From the NCBI GenBank assembly GCA_001786365.1, contig MFWK01000007.1:27406-52312 (forward strand): a stretch of 24,907 bases of DNA, read 5' to 3'. The number at the start of each line of letters is the position of its first letter. Within the stretch, counting starts at the first letter, position 1. Source of the DNA: Candidatus Nomurabacteria bacterium RIFOXYD2_FULL_35_12 (GTDB lineage Bacteria > Patescibacteriota > Minisyncoccia > Phycocordibacterales > UBA9973). The notes below the pieces were generated by a model. The model worked only from the letters and a program-made list of their open reading frames with translations. It ran no database searches and was not told the DNA's origin. A program made the position numbers and the translations under genes. Positions 19,339-24,907 of this stretch are shown here, in pieces.

Positions 19339-20697
19339 AAAAATGTAAAAATAACTTTTTGTGGTGGAACAGGCTCTGTGACAGGGTCAAATTTTTTTCT
19401 TGAGGTAGATGGTAAAAAGATTTTAGTGGATTGTGGCCTTACTCAAGGAACAAAGGTTGCGGATGATATAAACTGGGATCCTTTTCCTTATAATTCAAAA
19501 GAAATAGACATTCTATTTATTAGTCATGCGCATGTGGACCATTTGGGGCGTGTTCCAAAACTTATTCATGAAGGATTTCGTGGAAAAATTTATTCTACAG
19601 AACCTACACATGAGCTTGCTCTTCCAATGCTCGAAGATACTGCAGGTATTTTATCAAAAAATACAGAGCTTCATTTGGATAAAATTTATACAGAAGAAAA
19701 TATAAAACTAGCCCTTTCACTCTGGCAGGGATTTAATTATCACAATCCGATAGAAATCACTCCAAATTTAGAAATGACTTTTTTAAATGCTGGGCATATA
19801 TTAGGTTCGGCTATGATGCAGTTTGTTTATAATGGAAAAAAAATACTTTTTACTGGAGACTTAGGCAACAGTCCTTCACCAATTCTTCCAGATACGGAAA
19901 AAGTTACCGATATAGATTATTTAATAATGGAATCCGTTTATGGTGACAGGAATCATGAGTCCAGAGATGATCGCAGGAAGTATTTGGAAGAGGTAATTGA
20001 GGATAATTATAAGAGAAAAGGGACGCTTATTATCCCGACTTTTTCTTTAGAGCGTTCGCAAGAATTGCTTTTTGAGCTTGATGATATGGTGACAAATAAC
20101 CGTATACCGATAATGCCTATTTTTCTTGATTCTCCTTTAGCTATTCGTCTAACAGATGTATTTAAACAGTTTAGAACTTATTTTAATGAAAATGCGCAAA
20201 AAGCGATGTCTCATGATAAATATTTATTTGATTTTCCAGGTTTGCATAGCACTTTAAAATCAGAAGAATCAAAAATGATTGGGAATGTTCCAAATCCAAA
20301 GATTGTCATTGCTGGTAGTGGAATGAGTAATGGCGGGCGTATAGTGCACCACGAGAGGCATTATTTGCCTGATCCGAATAATACATTACTCCTTACCGGA
20401 TATCAGGCCGTGGGTACTCCTGGGCGCTTGATTCAAGAAGGAGTAAAAACAGTACATATAACTGGTGAAGATGTAGTGGTTCGCGCTCATGTAGTCACTA
20501 TTACGGGGTATTCCGGGCATAAAGATTCCGATGGGTTGCTGGATTTTGTTCAAGATACACAGGATACGCTGAAAAAAGTTTTTGTTGTTATGGGTGAACC
20601 AAAATCATCGATGTTTTTGGTACAAAAACTTCGAGATAATTTAGGTTTGGAAGCTTTTGCTCCTGAACAGGGAAGTACAGTTTCATTTCCTTGTTAA
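19333..20697 (+). CDS. Metallo-beta-lactamase fold, beta-CASP ribonuclease-like protein
   Basis: The 454-aa protein has the metallo-beta-lactamase motif HAHVDH at residues 65-70, an early GGTGSVTGSNFFLEVDGKKI strand region, the later NAGHILGSAMMQF motif with a metal-binding His, and FTGDLGNS. The beta-CASP insertion and C-terminal motifs follow (PTFSLERSQELLFEL, IAGSGMSNGGRIVHHERHYL, AHVVTITGYSGHKDSDGLLD). This matches the Ysh1/CPSF73-like RNA-processing nucleases rather than RNase J. The ATG is exactly at the junction with inverted-repeat element copy 4. Confidence 0.93.
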   Translation: MDKNVKITFCGGTGSVTGSNFFLEVDGKKILVDCGLTQGTKVADDINWDPFPYNSKEIDILFISHAHVDHLGRVPKLIHEGFRGKIYSTEPTHELALPMLEDTAGILSKNTELHLDKIYTEENIKLALSLWQGFNYHNPIEITPNLEMTFLNAGHILGSAMMQFVYNGKKILFTGDLGNSPSPILPDTEKVTDIDYLIMESVYGDRNHESRDDRRKYLEEVIEDNYKRKGTLIIPTFSLERSQELLFELDDMVTNNRIPIMPIFLDSPLAIRLTDVFKQFRTYFNENAQKAMSHDKYLFDFPGLHSTLKSEESKMIGNVPNPKIVIAGSGMSNGGRIVHHERHYLPDPNNTLLLTGYQAVGTPGRLIQEGVKTVHITGEDVVVRAHVVTITGYSGHKDSDGLLDFVQDTQDTLKKVFVVMGEPKSSMFLVQKLRDNLGLEAFAPEQGSTVSFPC

Positions 20698-20730
20698 AAA
20701 AAATCTATAAAATCAAACTTTTTCCGGTAC

Positions 20731-20755
20731 GGATTTTTTGAAGCTTAAAAAATCC
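20731..20755 (+). repeat. Hairpin in the spacer after the beta-CASP gene
   Basis: GGATTTTTT (20731-20739) and AAAAAATCC (20747-20755) form a 9-bp stem around GAAGCTT. It lies about 35 bp after the stop codon. With no T-run beyond the stem, termination is possible but not certain. Confidence 0.5.
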
Positions 20756-20822
20756 TGAAGTTTTCGCACCGTCGCACTCGAAACCCCTTCAAAAGTTTAT
20801 TTTAAAGATTTTTAAGTTATGC

Positions 20823-20828
20823 TATAAT
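20823..20828 (+). promoter_or_regulatory. Leaderless promoter -10 of the LOG-like gene
   Basis: An extended -10, TGC-TATAAT, ends 6 nt before the ATG at 20835. Confidence 0.7.
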
Positions 20829-20834
20829 AAACTT

Positions 20835-21431
20835 ATGGATTCTTTATTAAATACTACAAATAAACATGGACACAGTCAGATAAAGATTTGTGTTTCTGGC
20901 GCAGCAGAGACTGGTCATTGCGGAATAGGTGCACTTGATTTAGCAAAAGAGCTTGGGCGAGAAATTGCTCGCCAAGGGTTAACATTGATTACAGGTGCAA
21001 CTACAGGCTTTCCTTTTTGGGTTGCGATGGGAGTAAAAGAAGTCGGTGGAATATCTATTGGTTTTTCTCCAGCTGCTACTGAAAAGGAACATGTGGAAGT
21101 TTATAAACTCCCGCTTGATTATATGGATTTGATAGTTTATACGGGCTTTGGCTATCCAGGACGCGACATATTGCTCACTCGTTCTTCTGATGCCGTCATT
21201 TGTGGTTGTGGGCGCATTGGTACTATCCATGAATTTACCGTAGCTTTTGAAGACGGAAAGCCTATCGGTATTTTTGAAGGTCCTTGGGCAATGGGGGATG
21301 AATTAAAGGAAATATTAGCAAAGAGTAACAGGCCAAATGCAAAGATTGTCAGTGGAGAAAATCCAAAGAAACTTTTAGAAGATATCGTGACTCTCATAAA
21401 AAGAGACAAAGTAACTGAATATAAGATTTAA
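20835..21431 (+). CDS. LOG/SLOG-family Rossmann protein
   Basis: A 198-aa protein with the nucleotide-binding pattern of the LOG (lysine-decarboxylase-like) and related SLOG families: ICVSGAAETGHCG near residue 18, LTLITGATTGFPFWVAMGVK, and the C-terminal glycine-rich GCGRIGTIHEFTVAFEDGKP followed by IGIFEGP. LOG enzymes hydrolyse cytokinin-like nucleoside 5'-monophosphates, while other SLOG proteins sense nucleotide ligands. The canonical PGGxGTxxE motif is altered to GCGRIGTIHE, so activity is uncertain. The gene is convergent with rplT across a bidirectional terminator. Confidence 0.78.
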   Translation: MDSLLNTTNKHGHSQIKICVSGAAETGHCGIGALDLAKELGREIARQGLTLITGATTGFPFWVAMGVKEVGGISIGFSPAATEKEHVEVYKLPLDYMDLIVYTGFGYPGRDILLTRSSDAVICGCGRIGTIHEFTVAFEDGKPIGIFEGPWAMGDELKEILAKSNRPNAKIVSGENPKKLLEDIVTLIKRDKVTEYKI

Positions 21432-21438
21432 AAAATAA

Positions 21439-21464
21439 AAAAAATCCCCGAGTGGGGATTTTTT
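21439..21464. terminator. Bidirectional terminator between the LOG-like gene and rplT
   Basis: AAAAAATCCCC (21439-21449), GAGT and GGGGATTTTTT (21454-21464) form an 11-bp stem with T-runs on both strands. It sits between two convergent genes and can serve both. Confidence 0.9.
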
Positions 21465-21467
21465 AGT

Positions 21468-21812
21468 TTACTTTACTGCTACGAGGACTTTTGCAAAAGT
21501 TTTTGGATGATTTTCGGCGAAGTCAGCGAGGATTTTACGGTCTAGCATTATCTTTTTCTTTGCGAGGGCTCCCATAAATACGGAATAGGACATTCCGAGT
21601 TCGCGAGCGCCGGCATTTATCTTTATATTCCAAAGTTTTCTATTGTGTGATTTTTTGTCTTTTCTGTGGGCAAAAGAATAAGCTCCAGAGTGCAAAAGAG
21701 CGTCTTTTGCTTGGCGTTCCTTTGTACTTCGTCCATGACGAAAACCCTTTGTTTGTTTAAGGACACTTCTTCGTCTTTTTAATGCATGTACTCCCTTTTT
21801 TACTCTTGTCAT
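21468..21812 (-). CDS. rplT: 50S ribosomal protein L20
   Basis: L20 is an early large-subunit assembly protein and, in many bacteria, an autogenous repressor of the infC-rpmI-rplT operon. The 114-aa protein has the typical start MTRVKKGVHALKRRRSVLKQ, GFRHGRSTKERQAKDALLHS and ARELGMSYSVFMGALAKKKI. It is last in the operon, 32 bp from rpmI, and ends just before the bidirectional terminator. Confidence 0.97.
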   Translation of the reverse strand: MTRVKKGVHALKRRRSVLKQTKGFRHGRSTKERQAKDALLHSGAYSFAHRKDKKSHNRKLWNIKINAGARELGMSYSVFMGALAKKKIMLDRKILADFAENHPKTFAKVLVAVK

Positions 21813-21844
21813 ATAAATAGGCTCTAGTCTTTAGGCGCTAGGCA

Positions 21845-22042
21845 TTAGCTAAATGGTAATAAGTAACTTCTTGGTTTGTTTTTGATTATAAAAGTAGCAC
21901 CTTTTTTGCCGGCGAGTTGCTTGTTGCGGGATTGTTTTGCATTAAAGTGGTTGAAGCCAGGCTTGCGCGCAATCAGCTTTCCAGATTTGGTAACCTTTAA
22001 TCTCTTACTATATGACTTATTTGTTTTCATTCCCTTACCCAT
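21845..22042 (-). CDS. rpmI: 50S ribosomal protein L35
   Basis: The 65-aa basic protein has the L35 pattern: KTNKSYSKRLKVTKSGKLI, RKPGFNHFNAKQSRNKQ and the hydrophobic end. It starts 1 bp after the infC stop codon (translational coupling is likely) and precedes rplT, the conserved order. Confidence 0.95.
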   Translation of the reverse strand: MGKGMKTNKSYSKRLKVTKSGKLIARKPGFNHFNAKQSRNKQLAGKKGATFIIKNKPRSYLLPFS

Positions 22043-22043
22043 G

Positions 22044-22547
22044 TTATTTTTTTTCTATTGTTGTTGTTAAACCTTTTGGACCTTTTTTATAAGCGTCTGA
22101 TATTTTATAATCCTCCGTAATCAAATGTAAAACTCTGTCTAAACGTTCTCGTAAAAACTTTTCATCCATATACTTTGCGCGTCCGGCGAGGAAGAGTTCC
22201 ACTTTCACTCTGTGTCCTTCCTTTATCCATTTGGAAGCGGTTTTCGCTTTTAATTCCAAATCGTGGTCTCCGGTGCCTATCTTTATCTGAATTCCTTTTG
22301 TTTCTGTTTTGTTTGCTCCGGCTTTTGACTTCTTTAATTTCTTGCTGGCTTCGTATTGGTATTTGCCGAAATCCATCAGCTTAGCTAATGGGGGATTGGC
22401 ATTTGGACCAATTTCTATCAAATCCAAACCCTTAGCTTGCGCTAATTCTAGAGCGTCTTTTATACTCAAAACGCCGAGATTTTTATTTTCACTGTCTAAA
22501 ACCCGAAGTTCCGTCGCCCTTATTTGGTTGTTTATTCTTTCACGCAA
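22044..22547 (-). CDS. infC: Translation initiation factor IF-3
   Basis: IF-3 prevents premature subunit joining and checks the initiator tRNA-start codon pairing. The 167-aa protein has the N-domain signature INNQIRATELRVLDSENKNL and ...DLIEIGPNANPPLAKLMDFG KY, then a lysine-rich linker and a C-domain with GDHDLELKAKTASKWIKEGH. No ATG fits: an in-frame stop (TAA at 22556-22554) lies three codons upstream, so the start is TTG at 22547. Non-AUG starts of infC are known to allow IF-3 to repress its own synthesis. Confidence 0.95.
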   Translation of the reverse strand: MRERINNQIRATELRVLDSENKNLGVLSIKDALELAQAKGLDLIEIGPNANPPLAKLMDFGKYQYEASKKLKKSKAGANKTETKGIQIKIGTGDHDLELKAKTASKWIKEGHRVKVELFLAGRAKYMDEKFLRERLDRVLHLITEDYKISDAYKKGPKGLTTTIEKK

Positions 22548-22641
22548 TTTATATTAAATGTCTACAAGGAGACTTTCGCACCTTTGACTTATCAGATAAT
22601 AGCGTATTATGGCTTGAAAGTCAACCATATTTAAAATATAT

Positions 22642-22647
22642 GATAAT
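22642..22647 (+). promoter_or_regulatory. -10 box of a leaderless promoter for smpB
   Basis: GATAAT ends 7 nt before the ATG at 22655. A possible -35, TTGAAA, lies further upstream near 22614. The spacing supports 22655 over the ATG at 22640 as the smpB start. Confidence 0.5.
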
Positions 22648-22654
22648 ATGGGGT

Positions 22655-23104
22655 ATGGCTAGTTATACGGAAAATAGAAAAGCACGTTTTAATTATGAAA
22701 TCTTGGAAAAATACGAAGCAGGTATTGAGCTTTTAGGTACGGAAGTAAAGTCTGTGCGTAATAGTCAGATTTCGCTCGAAGGAGCCTTTGTCATCGTTCG
22801 CGGAGGTGAAGCATTTTTAATCAATGCAAATATCCCGCCATTTCAGCCTAAAAATGCGCCAAAAGATTATGACCCATTACACAACAGAAAACTTCTTCTT
22901 ACTAAAGCAGAGATAATTGAACTATCAGGAAGTGAGAAAAATAAGAGTTTGACAATTGTGCCAATTTCAGTGTATAATAAAAGCAGAAAAATCAAAGTAG
23001 AAATTGCTTTGGTTAAAGGAAAGAAAATGTTTGATAAGCGCAAAGCTTTGGAAAAACGCGAAACTGATCGCAGTATCAGACGCACAATAAAAAGAGGAGA
23101 ATAA
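22655..23104 (+). CDS. smpB: SsrA-binding protein SmpB
   Basis: SmpB binds tmRNA and positions it in stalled ribosomes for trans-translation. The 149-aa protein has the core YEILEKYEAGIELLGTEVKS (about residues 14-33), the SQISLEGAFVIVRGGEAFL segment and the ending KALEKRETDRSIRRTIKRGE, which forms the C-terminal tail helix. An ATG 15 bp upstream is also in frame, but the shorter start matches both the family and the promoter spacing. The tmRNA gene starts 18 bp downstream, so partner protein and RNA are neighbours. Confidence 0.97.
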   Translation: MASYTENRKARFNYEILEKYEAGIELLGTEVKSVRNSQISLEGAFVIVRGGEAFLINANIPPFQPKNAPKDYDPLHNRKLLLTKAEIIELSGSEKNKSLTIVPISVYNKSRKIKVEIALVKGKKMFDKRKALEKRETDRSIRRTIKRGE

Positions 23105-23213
23105 ATACTTTGAAAACAAAATGGGGATGCAAGGCATAGACAGTTGGCCTTTTGTTATTGATGCATACCGAGAATGGACGTAATCTCGTAAAACTTCGTT
23201 CAATAGCTTAATT

Positions 23214-23303
23214 GCAAAATTAGCTTCCAAAGTGAAAGCTCTAGTCTCTCCATACTTCGGTATGAATGACTTTGCTTTCGCTTCAGTTTCCGCTTCGGCG
23301 TAA
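23214..23303 (+). other. tmRNA tag-peptide reading frame (start uncertain)
   Basis: If the resume codon lies about 12 nt after pseudoknot 1, as in known tmRNAs, it is GCA at 23214. The tag is then 29 residues, beginning AKLASKVKALV and ending AFASVSASA before TAA at 23301-23303. A TAGTC motif at 23241-23245, like the one before the E. coli resume codon, would instead start the tag at TCT 23246, giving 19 residues with the same end. Either tag is longer than the common 10-15 residues and ends ASA rather than LAA. Confidence 0.55.
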
Positions 23304-23362
23304 ACTGATGTCTCTCTTATAGACTTCCGATATATAAGCAGGGGCACAATATTATCGGGATA

Positions 23363-23389
23363 GCTCCGACGCGGCTTCGCCGTCGGAGC
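23363..23389 (+). repeat. Palindromic element inside the tmRNA gene
   Basis: GCTCCGACG (23363-23371) and CGTCGGAGC (23381-23389) flank CGGCTTCGC. The arm sequence GCTCCGACG is shared with the palindromes in rplV (from 1630). It would form one of the tmRNA helices. Confidence 0.65.
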
Positions 23390-23557
23390 AAAACACAGAA
23401 GATCGATTAAAAAATATTTGGCTCGTTTAAGAATTTTTTAATTTAAACAAAAAAGCGAGCTATATATGTAGACTTCTTTACAAAAACCTTCTGCACGGGG
23501 ATTCAATTTCCCCCATCTCCACTAGTAATTAATATTGTTTTTAAGGTTTGATTTTAG

Positions 23558-23563
23558 TATAAT
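23558..23563 (+). promoter_or_regulatory. -10 box of the second HicBA module
   Basis: A consensus TATAAT ends 8 nt before the ATG at 23572, again implying a leaderless or nearly leaderless message. Confidence 0.7.
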
Positions 23564-23571
23564 TTAAATGT

Positions 23572-23820
23572 ATGAAAAAGAGAGCAAAAATAACAGCTAA
23601 AAACAAGCAATTTCCTGTTTTTGTCGAGAAAGACGAAGACGGATTTTATGTTGTCGAGTGTCCGCTTTTTAAGGGTTGTTTTTCTCAGGGTAAGACTCTT
23701 GATGAGGCTTTGACAAATATTCGCGAAGTGATAGAACTTTGCTTGGAAGAAAAAGAAAATGTTGAAATTCTAAAATGGTATCATCCTTTGGAAATTAGTT
23801 TGCATACTATTTCCGTCTAA
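23572..23820 (+). CDS. hicB: HicB-family antitoxin (second module)
   Basis: The 82-aa protein has the HicB pattern FPVFVEKDEDGFYVVECPLF then KGCFSQGKTLDEALTNIREV. It shares this design with the protein at 16831-17085 but is clearly diverged. The antitoxin-first order is kept, and the toxin starts 5 bp after its stop. It is placed directly after tmRNA. tmRNA genes are frequent landing sites for mobile DNA, but no integrase or attachment repeat is seen here. Confidence 0.87.
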   Translation: MKKRAKITAKNKQFPVFVEKDEDGFYVVECPLFKGCFSQGKTLDEALTNIREVIELCLEEKENVEILKWYHPLEISLHTISV

Positions 23821-23825
23821 TTTCC

Positions 23826-24047
23826 ATGCCGAAACTTCCTATCCTGTCTTCAAAAGAAATAATTAAAATTTTTGAGAAAGCTGGATACTTTATCGTTAGA
23901 CAAAAAGGAAGTCATATCAGATTGCATCACGATACTAGAGATTCCATAACAATTCCGAATCATAAAATTATTGGCCGAGGGCTTTTAAAGAAAATTTTAC
24001 GTGATTCGCAAATTTCCGTCGACGAGTTGATTAAATTGATGAAGTAA
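23826..24047 (+). CDS. hicA: HicA-family mRNA interferase toxin (second module)
   Basis: The 73-aa protein starts MPKLPILSSKEIIKIFEKAG, very like the first HicA, followed by the catalytic RQKGSHIRLHH motif and SITIPNHKIIGRGLLKKILR. These are the expected HicA features, and they are closer to the general family pattern than in the first copy. It pairs with the hicB immediately upstream. The stop is followed by the promoter region of the ftsH element. Confidence 0.92.
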   Translation: MPKLPILSSKEIIKIFEKAGYFIVRQKGSHIRLHHDTRDSITIPNHKIIGRGLLKKILRDSQISVDELIKLMK

Positions 24048-24076
24048 AGTTATTTCACTTTTAGGGTTTTTTATGC

Positions 24077-24082
24077 TAGGAT
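24077..24082 (+). promoter_or_regulatory. -10 box in front of element copy 6 / ftsH (leaderless type)
   Basis: An extended -10, TGC-TAGGAT, ends 6 nt before the left-flank ATG at 24089. As with the other elements, the duplicated ATG lies where a leaderless transcript would start. Confidence 0.55.
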
Positions 24083-24088
24083 TTACAA

Positions 24089-24376
24089 ATGGATCCCGTT
24101 AGAGATTACTTATGTTCTATTACACATATATATTAAAAAGTAAGAAGGACGGTAAAATTTACACGGGATATACACAGGATTTACGGAAGCGCCTTAACCA
24201 GCACAACAAAGGTTTATCGACATATACGAAAGGTAGAGGCCCATTTGTTTTGATATATTATGAAGCATGTTTATTGGAAAGTAAGGCGAGGTCGAGGGAA
24301 TTATTTTTAAAATCGGGAATGGGTAAGCGTTACTTGAGAAATCGATTAGGCGCTTCCTATCTCTAACGGGATGGAT
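24089..24376 (+). mobile_element. Start-codon inverted-repeat element carrying a GIY-YIG nuclease, at ftsH (copy 6, 277 bp)
   Basis: TCCCGTTAGAGAT (24094-24106) and ATCTCTAACGGGA (24359-24371) are perfect inverted repeats whose last A is the first base of the ftsH ATG. ATGGAT is duplicated at both edges (24089-24094 and 24371-24376). The interior is almost wholly a GIY-YIG nuclease ORF that begins 18 bp inside the left end and stops in the right repeat. Its end sequences are nearly identical to those of copy 1 at rpsS. It is the only copy here with a candidate mobility protein and is taken as the autonomous form. Confidence 0.85.
24112..24366 (+). CDS. GIY-YIG endonuclease encoded inside the inverted-repeat element
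   Basis: An 84-aa, single-domain URI/YhbQ-like GIY-YIG nuclease. The motif is degenerate, TYI (5-7) and YTG (17-19), followed by QDLRKRLNQHN with the likely catalytic Arg27, the GRGPFVLIYYEA strand and SRELFLKS with the likely catalytic Glu63. Family members cut DNA, often in homing or repair settings. The stop codon TAA lies in the right inverted repeat, 4 nt before the ftsH ATG, so the nuclease and ftsH may be translationally coupled. The gene lies wholly between the element's inverted repeats, which suggests a role in moving the element. Confidence 0.9.
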   Translation: MFYYTYILKSKKDGKIYTGYTQDLRKRLNQHNKGLSTYTKGRGPFVLIYYEACLLESKARSRELFLKSGMGKRYLRNRLGASYL

Positions 24377-24907
24377 TTTAATTTTCTAAACAAAAAGAAC
24401 CCATTAAACAAAGGGAAAAAGCAAAAAGGTGGAAATCTTTTTGGCAGTATTAGTGGAGCAGTATTTATCTTTATGCTCATCACGGCTGTTTACTTAATCG
24501 TGTCTGATAATAGTAAAGCTATTCCGGAGATTCCGATTTCCGATCTTGCGAAAAGTGTTTCAGTTGGAGAAGTAAAAAAGATTGTAGTAGAAGGCGACAA
24601 GCTTACAGTTACTTTTCAAAATGATGAAATAAAAACAGCAAAGAAAGAAGTCGGGTCAACTTTATCGCAAACACTTTTTAATTATGGTGTAAATAATGGA
24701 GCATTGGCAAAAACAGAAATTCAAATAAAAGAAGAAAGCGGATTTATGTATTTGCTTTTTAACATTCTGCCCTTCCTTTTGCCAATAGTTTTTATTTTGC
24801 TTTTCTTTTGGTATTTATCACGACAAGTTAAAGGTGCAGGTATGCAAGCGATGACTTTTGGTCAGTCCAAGGCGCGTATCACTGATCCGAATGATAAAAA
24901 CAATCGT
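24371..24907 (+). CDS. ftsH: ATP-dependent zinc metalloprotease FtsH, N-terminal part (cut by window edge)
   Basis: FtsH is a membrane-anchored AAA+ protease for quality control of membrane and some cytosolic proteins. The visible 179 residues contain a basic cytoplasmic start, a first membrane segment at about residues 29-45, an external domain with ISDLAKSVSVGEVKKIVVEG (the FtsH_ext pattern), a second membrane segment (about 126-148, ILPFLLPIVFILLFFWYL) and the start of the linker (MTFGQSKARI). The Walker and HExxH motifs lie beyond the window. The ATG coincides with the right end of the GIY-YIG element. Confidence 0.93.
   Translation, partial: MDFNFLNKKNPLNKGKKQKGGNLFGSISGAVFIFMLITAVYLIVSDNSKAIPEIPISDLAKSVSVGEVKKIVVEGDKLTVTFQNDEIKTAKKEVGSTLSQTLFNYGVNNGALAKTEIQIKEESGFMYLLFNILPFLLPIVFILLFFWYLSRQVKGAGMQAMTFGQSKARITDPNDKNNR

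Larger units (their letters stand above)
23123..23521 (+). ncRNA. ssrA: Transfer-messenger RNA (tmRNA)
   Basis: The tRNA-like ends are clear: 5' GGGGATG (23123-23129) pairs with 3' CATCTCC (23514-23520), followed by the discriminator A. CCA is not encoded. The T-arm is GGGGA-TTCAATT-TCCCC (23497-23513). Downstream of the 5' end, GCATACCGAGAATGGACGTA followed by ATCTCGTAAAA matches the start of pseudoknot 1, with CGAGA/TCTCG and GGACG/CGTTC pairing. The tag frame ends GCGTAA at 23298-23303. A perfect palindrome (23363-23389) and a GGCTCG...CGAGC stem (23420-23460) form later helices. The length of about 399 nt is typical. Confidence 0.93.

Noticed and set aside
24089..24106. GGATCC at the left end of several elements as a cloning or assembly artefact
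   Set aside because: The site arises from ATGGA joined to TCCCG, is absent where the flank is ATGA, and the elements differ internally. The pattern is biological.
1..24907. CRISPR array, tRNA or rRNA genes
   Set aside because: No regularly spaced identical repeats, no tRNA cloverleaf other than the tRNA-like part of tmRNA, and no rRNA sequence were seen.

Overview
The window looks like a chromosomal segment of a Candidate Phyla Radiation (Patescibacteria) bacterium, most likely Parcubacteria/Paceibacteria. Reasons: AT-rich sequence, very short spacers, a ribosomal-protein gene string that lacks rpmD (L30) between rpsE and rplO, short L15 and L24, a zinc-ribbon S14, few Shine-Dalgarno sites, and many genes whose -10 box ends only 6-8 nt before the ATG (leaderless architecture). 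Lineage is inferred from gene content and style; no phylogeny was run.

Layout. 1-730: the end of rplB with a terminator, then an unidentified, purine-rich, structured transcription unit ending in a strong hairpin. 734-9568: the ribosomal protein cluster rpsS-rplV-rpsC-rplP-rpmC-rpsQ-rplN-rplX-rplE, interrupted by a small membrane protein and a type IV pilin-like gene, then rpsN-rpsH-rplF-rplR-rpsE-rplO-secY. 9565-12483: a CMP-kinase-like gene on the minus strand, then adk, a UMP-kinase-like gene and map. 12469-16766: two unknown genes and a large conjugation-type ATPase. 16831-21431: a HicBA module, ndk, a CYTH protein, an unidentified structured RNA, a small membrane protein, a beta-CASP nuclease and a LOG-like protein. 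21439-22547 (minus): infC-rpmI-rplT. 22655-23521: smpB followed by the tmRNA gene. 23558-24907: a second HicBA module, then a GIY-YIG nuclease gene lying inside an inverted-repeat element, then the start of ftsH.

The most striking feature is a family of short terminal-inverted-repeat elements, each sitting exactly on the start codon of a gene. Five clear copies (in front of rpsS, adk, a YjdF-like gene, a beta-CASP nuclease and ftsH) begin TCCCGTTAGA and end TCTAACGGG. The gene's ATG follows directly, and the first 4-5 bases of the gene (ATGA or ATGGA) are repeated just left of the element. A sixth, diverged copy precedes rpsN. The ftsH copy carries a complete GIY-YIG nuclease ORF whose stop codon lies in the right repeat. 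The others (78-121 bp) look like non-autonomous derivatives. Because the first bases of the gene are duplicated, insertion into a start codon leaves the ORF intact but puts a stem-loop, sometimes with a short leader ORF, between a leaderless promoter and the gene.

Other unusual points: a 38-bp intergenic repeat used at many ribosomal-operon junctions, once in inverted orientation; palindromic repeats in the L22 tail and in the tmRNA; and a tmRNA with an apparently very long tag ORF that does not end in the usual LAA.
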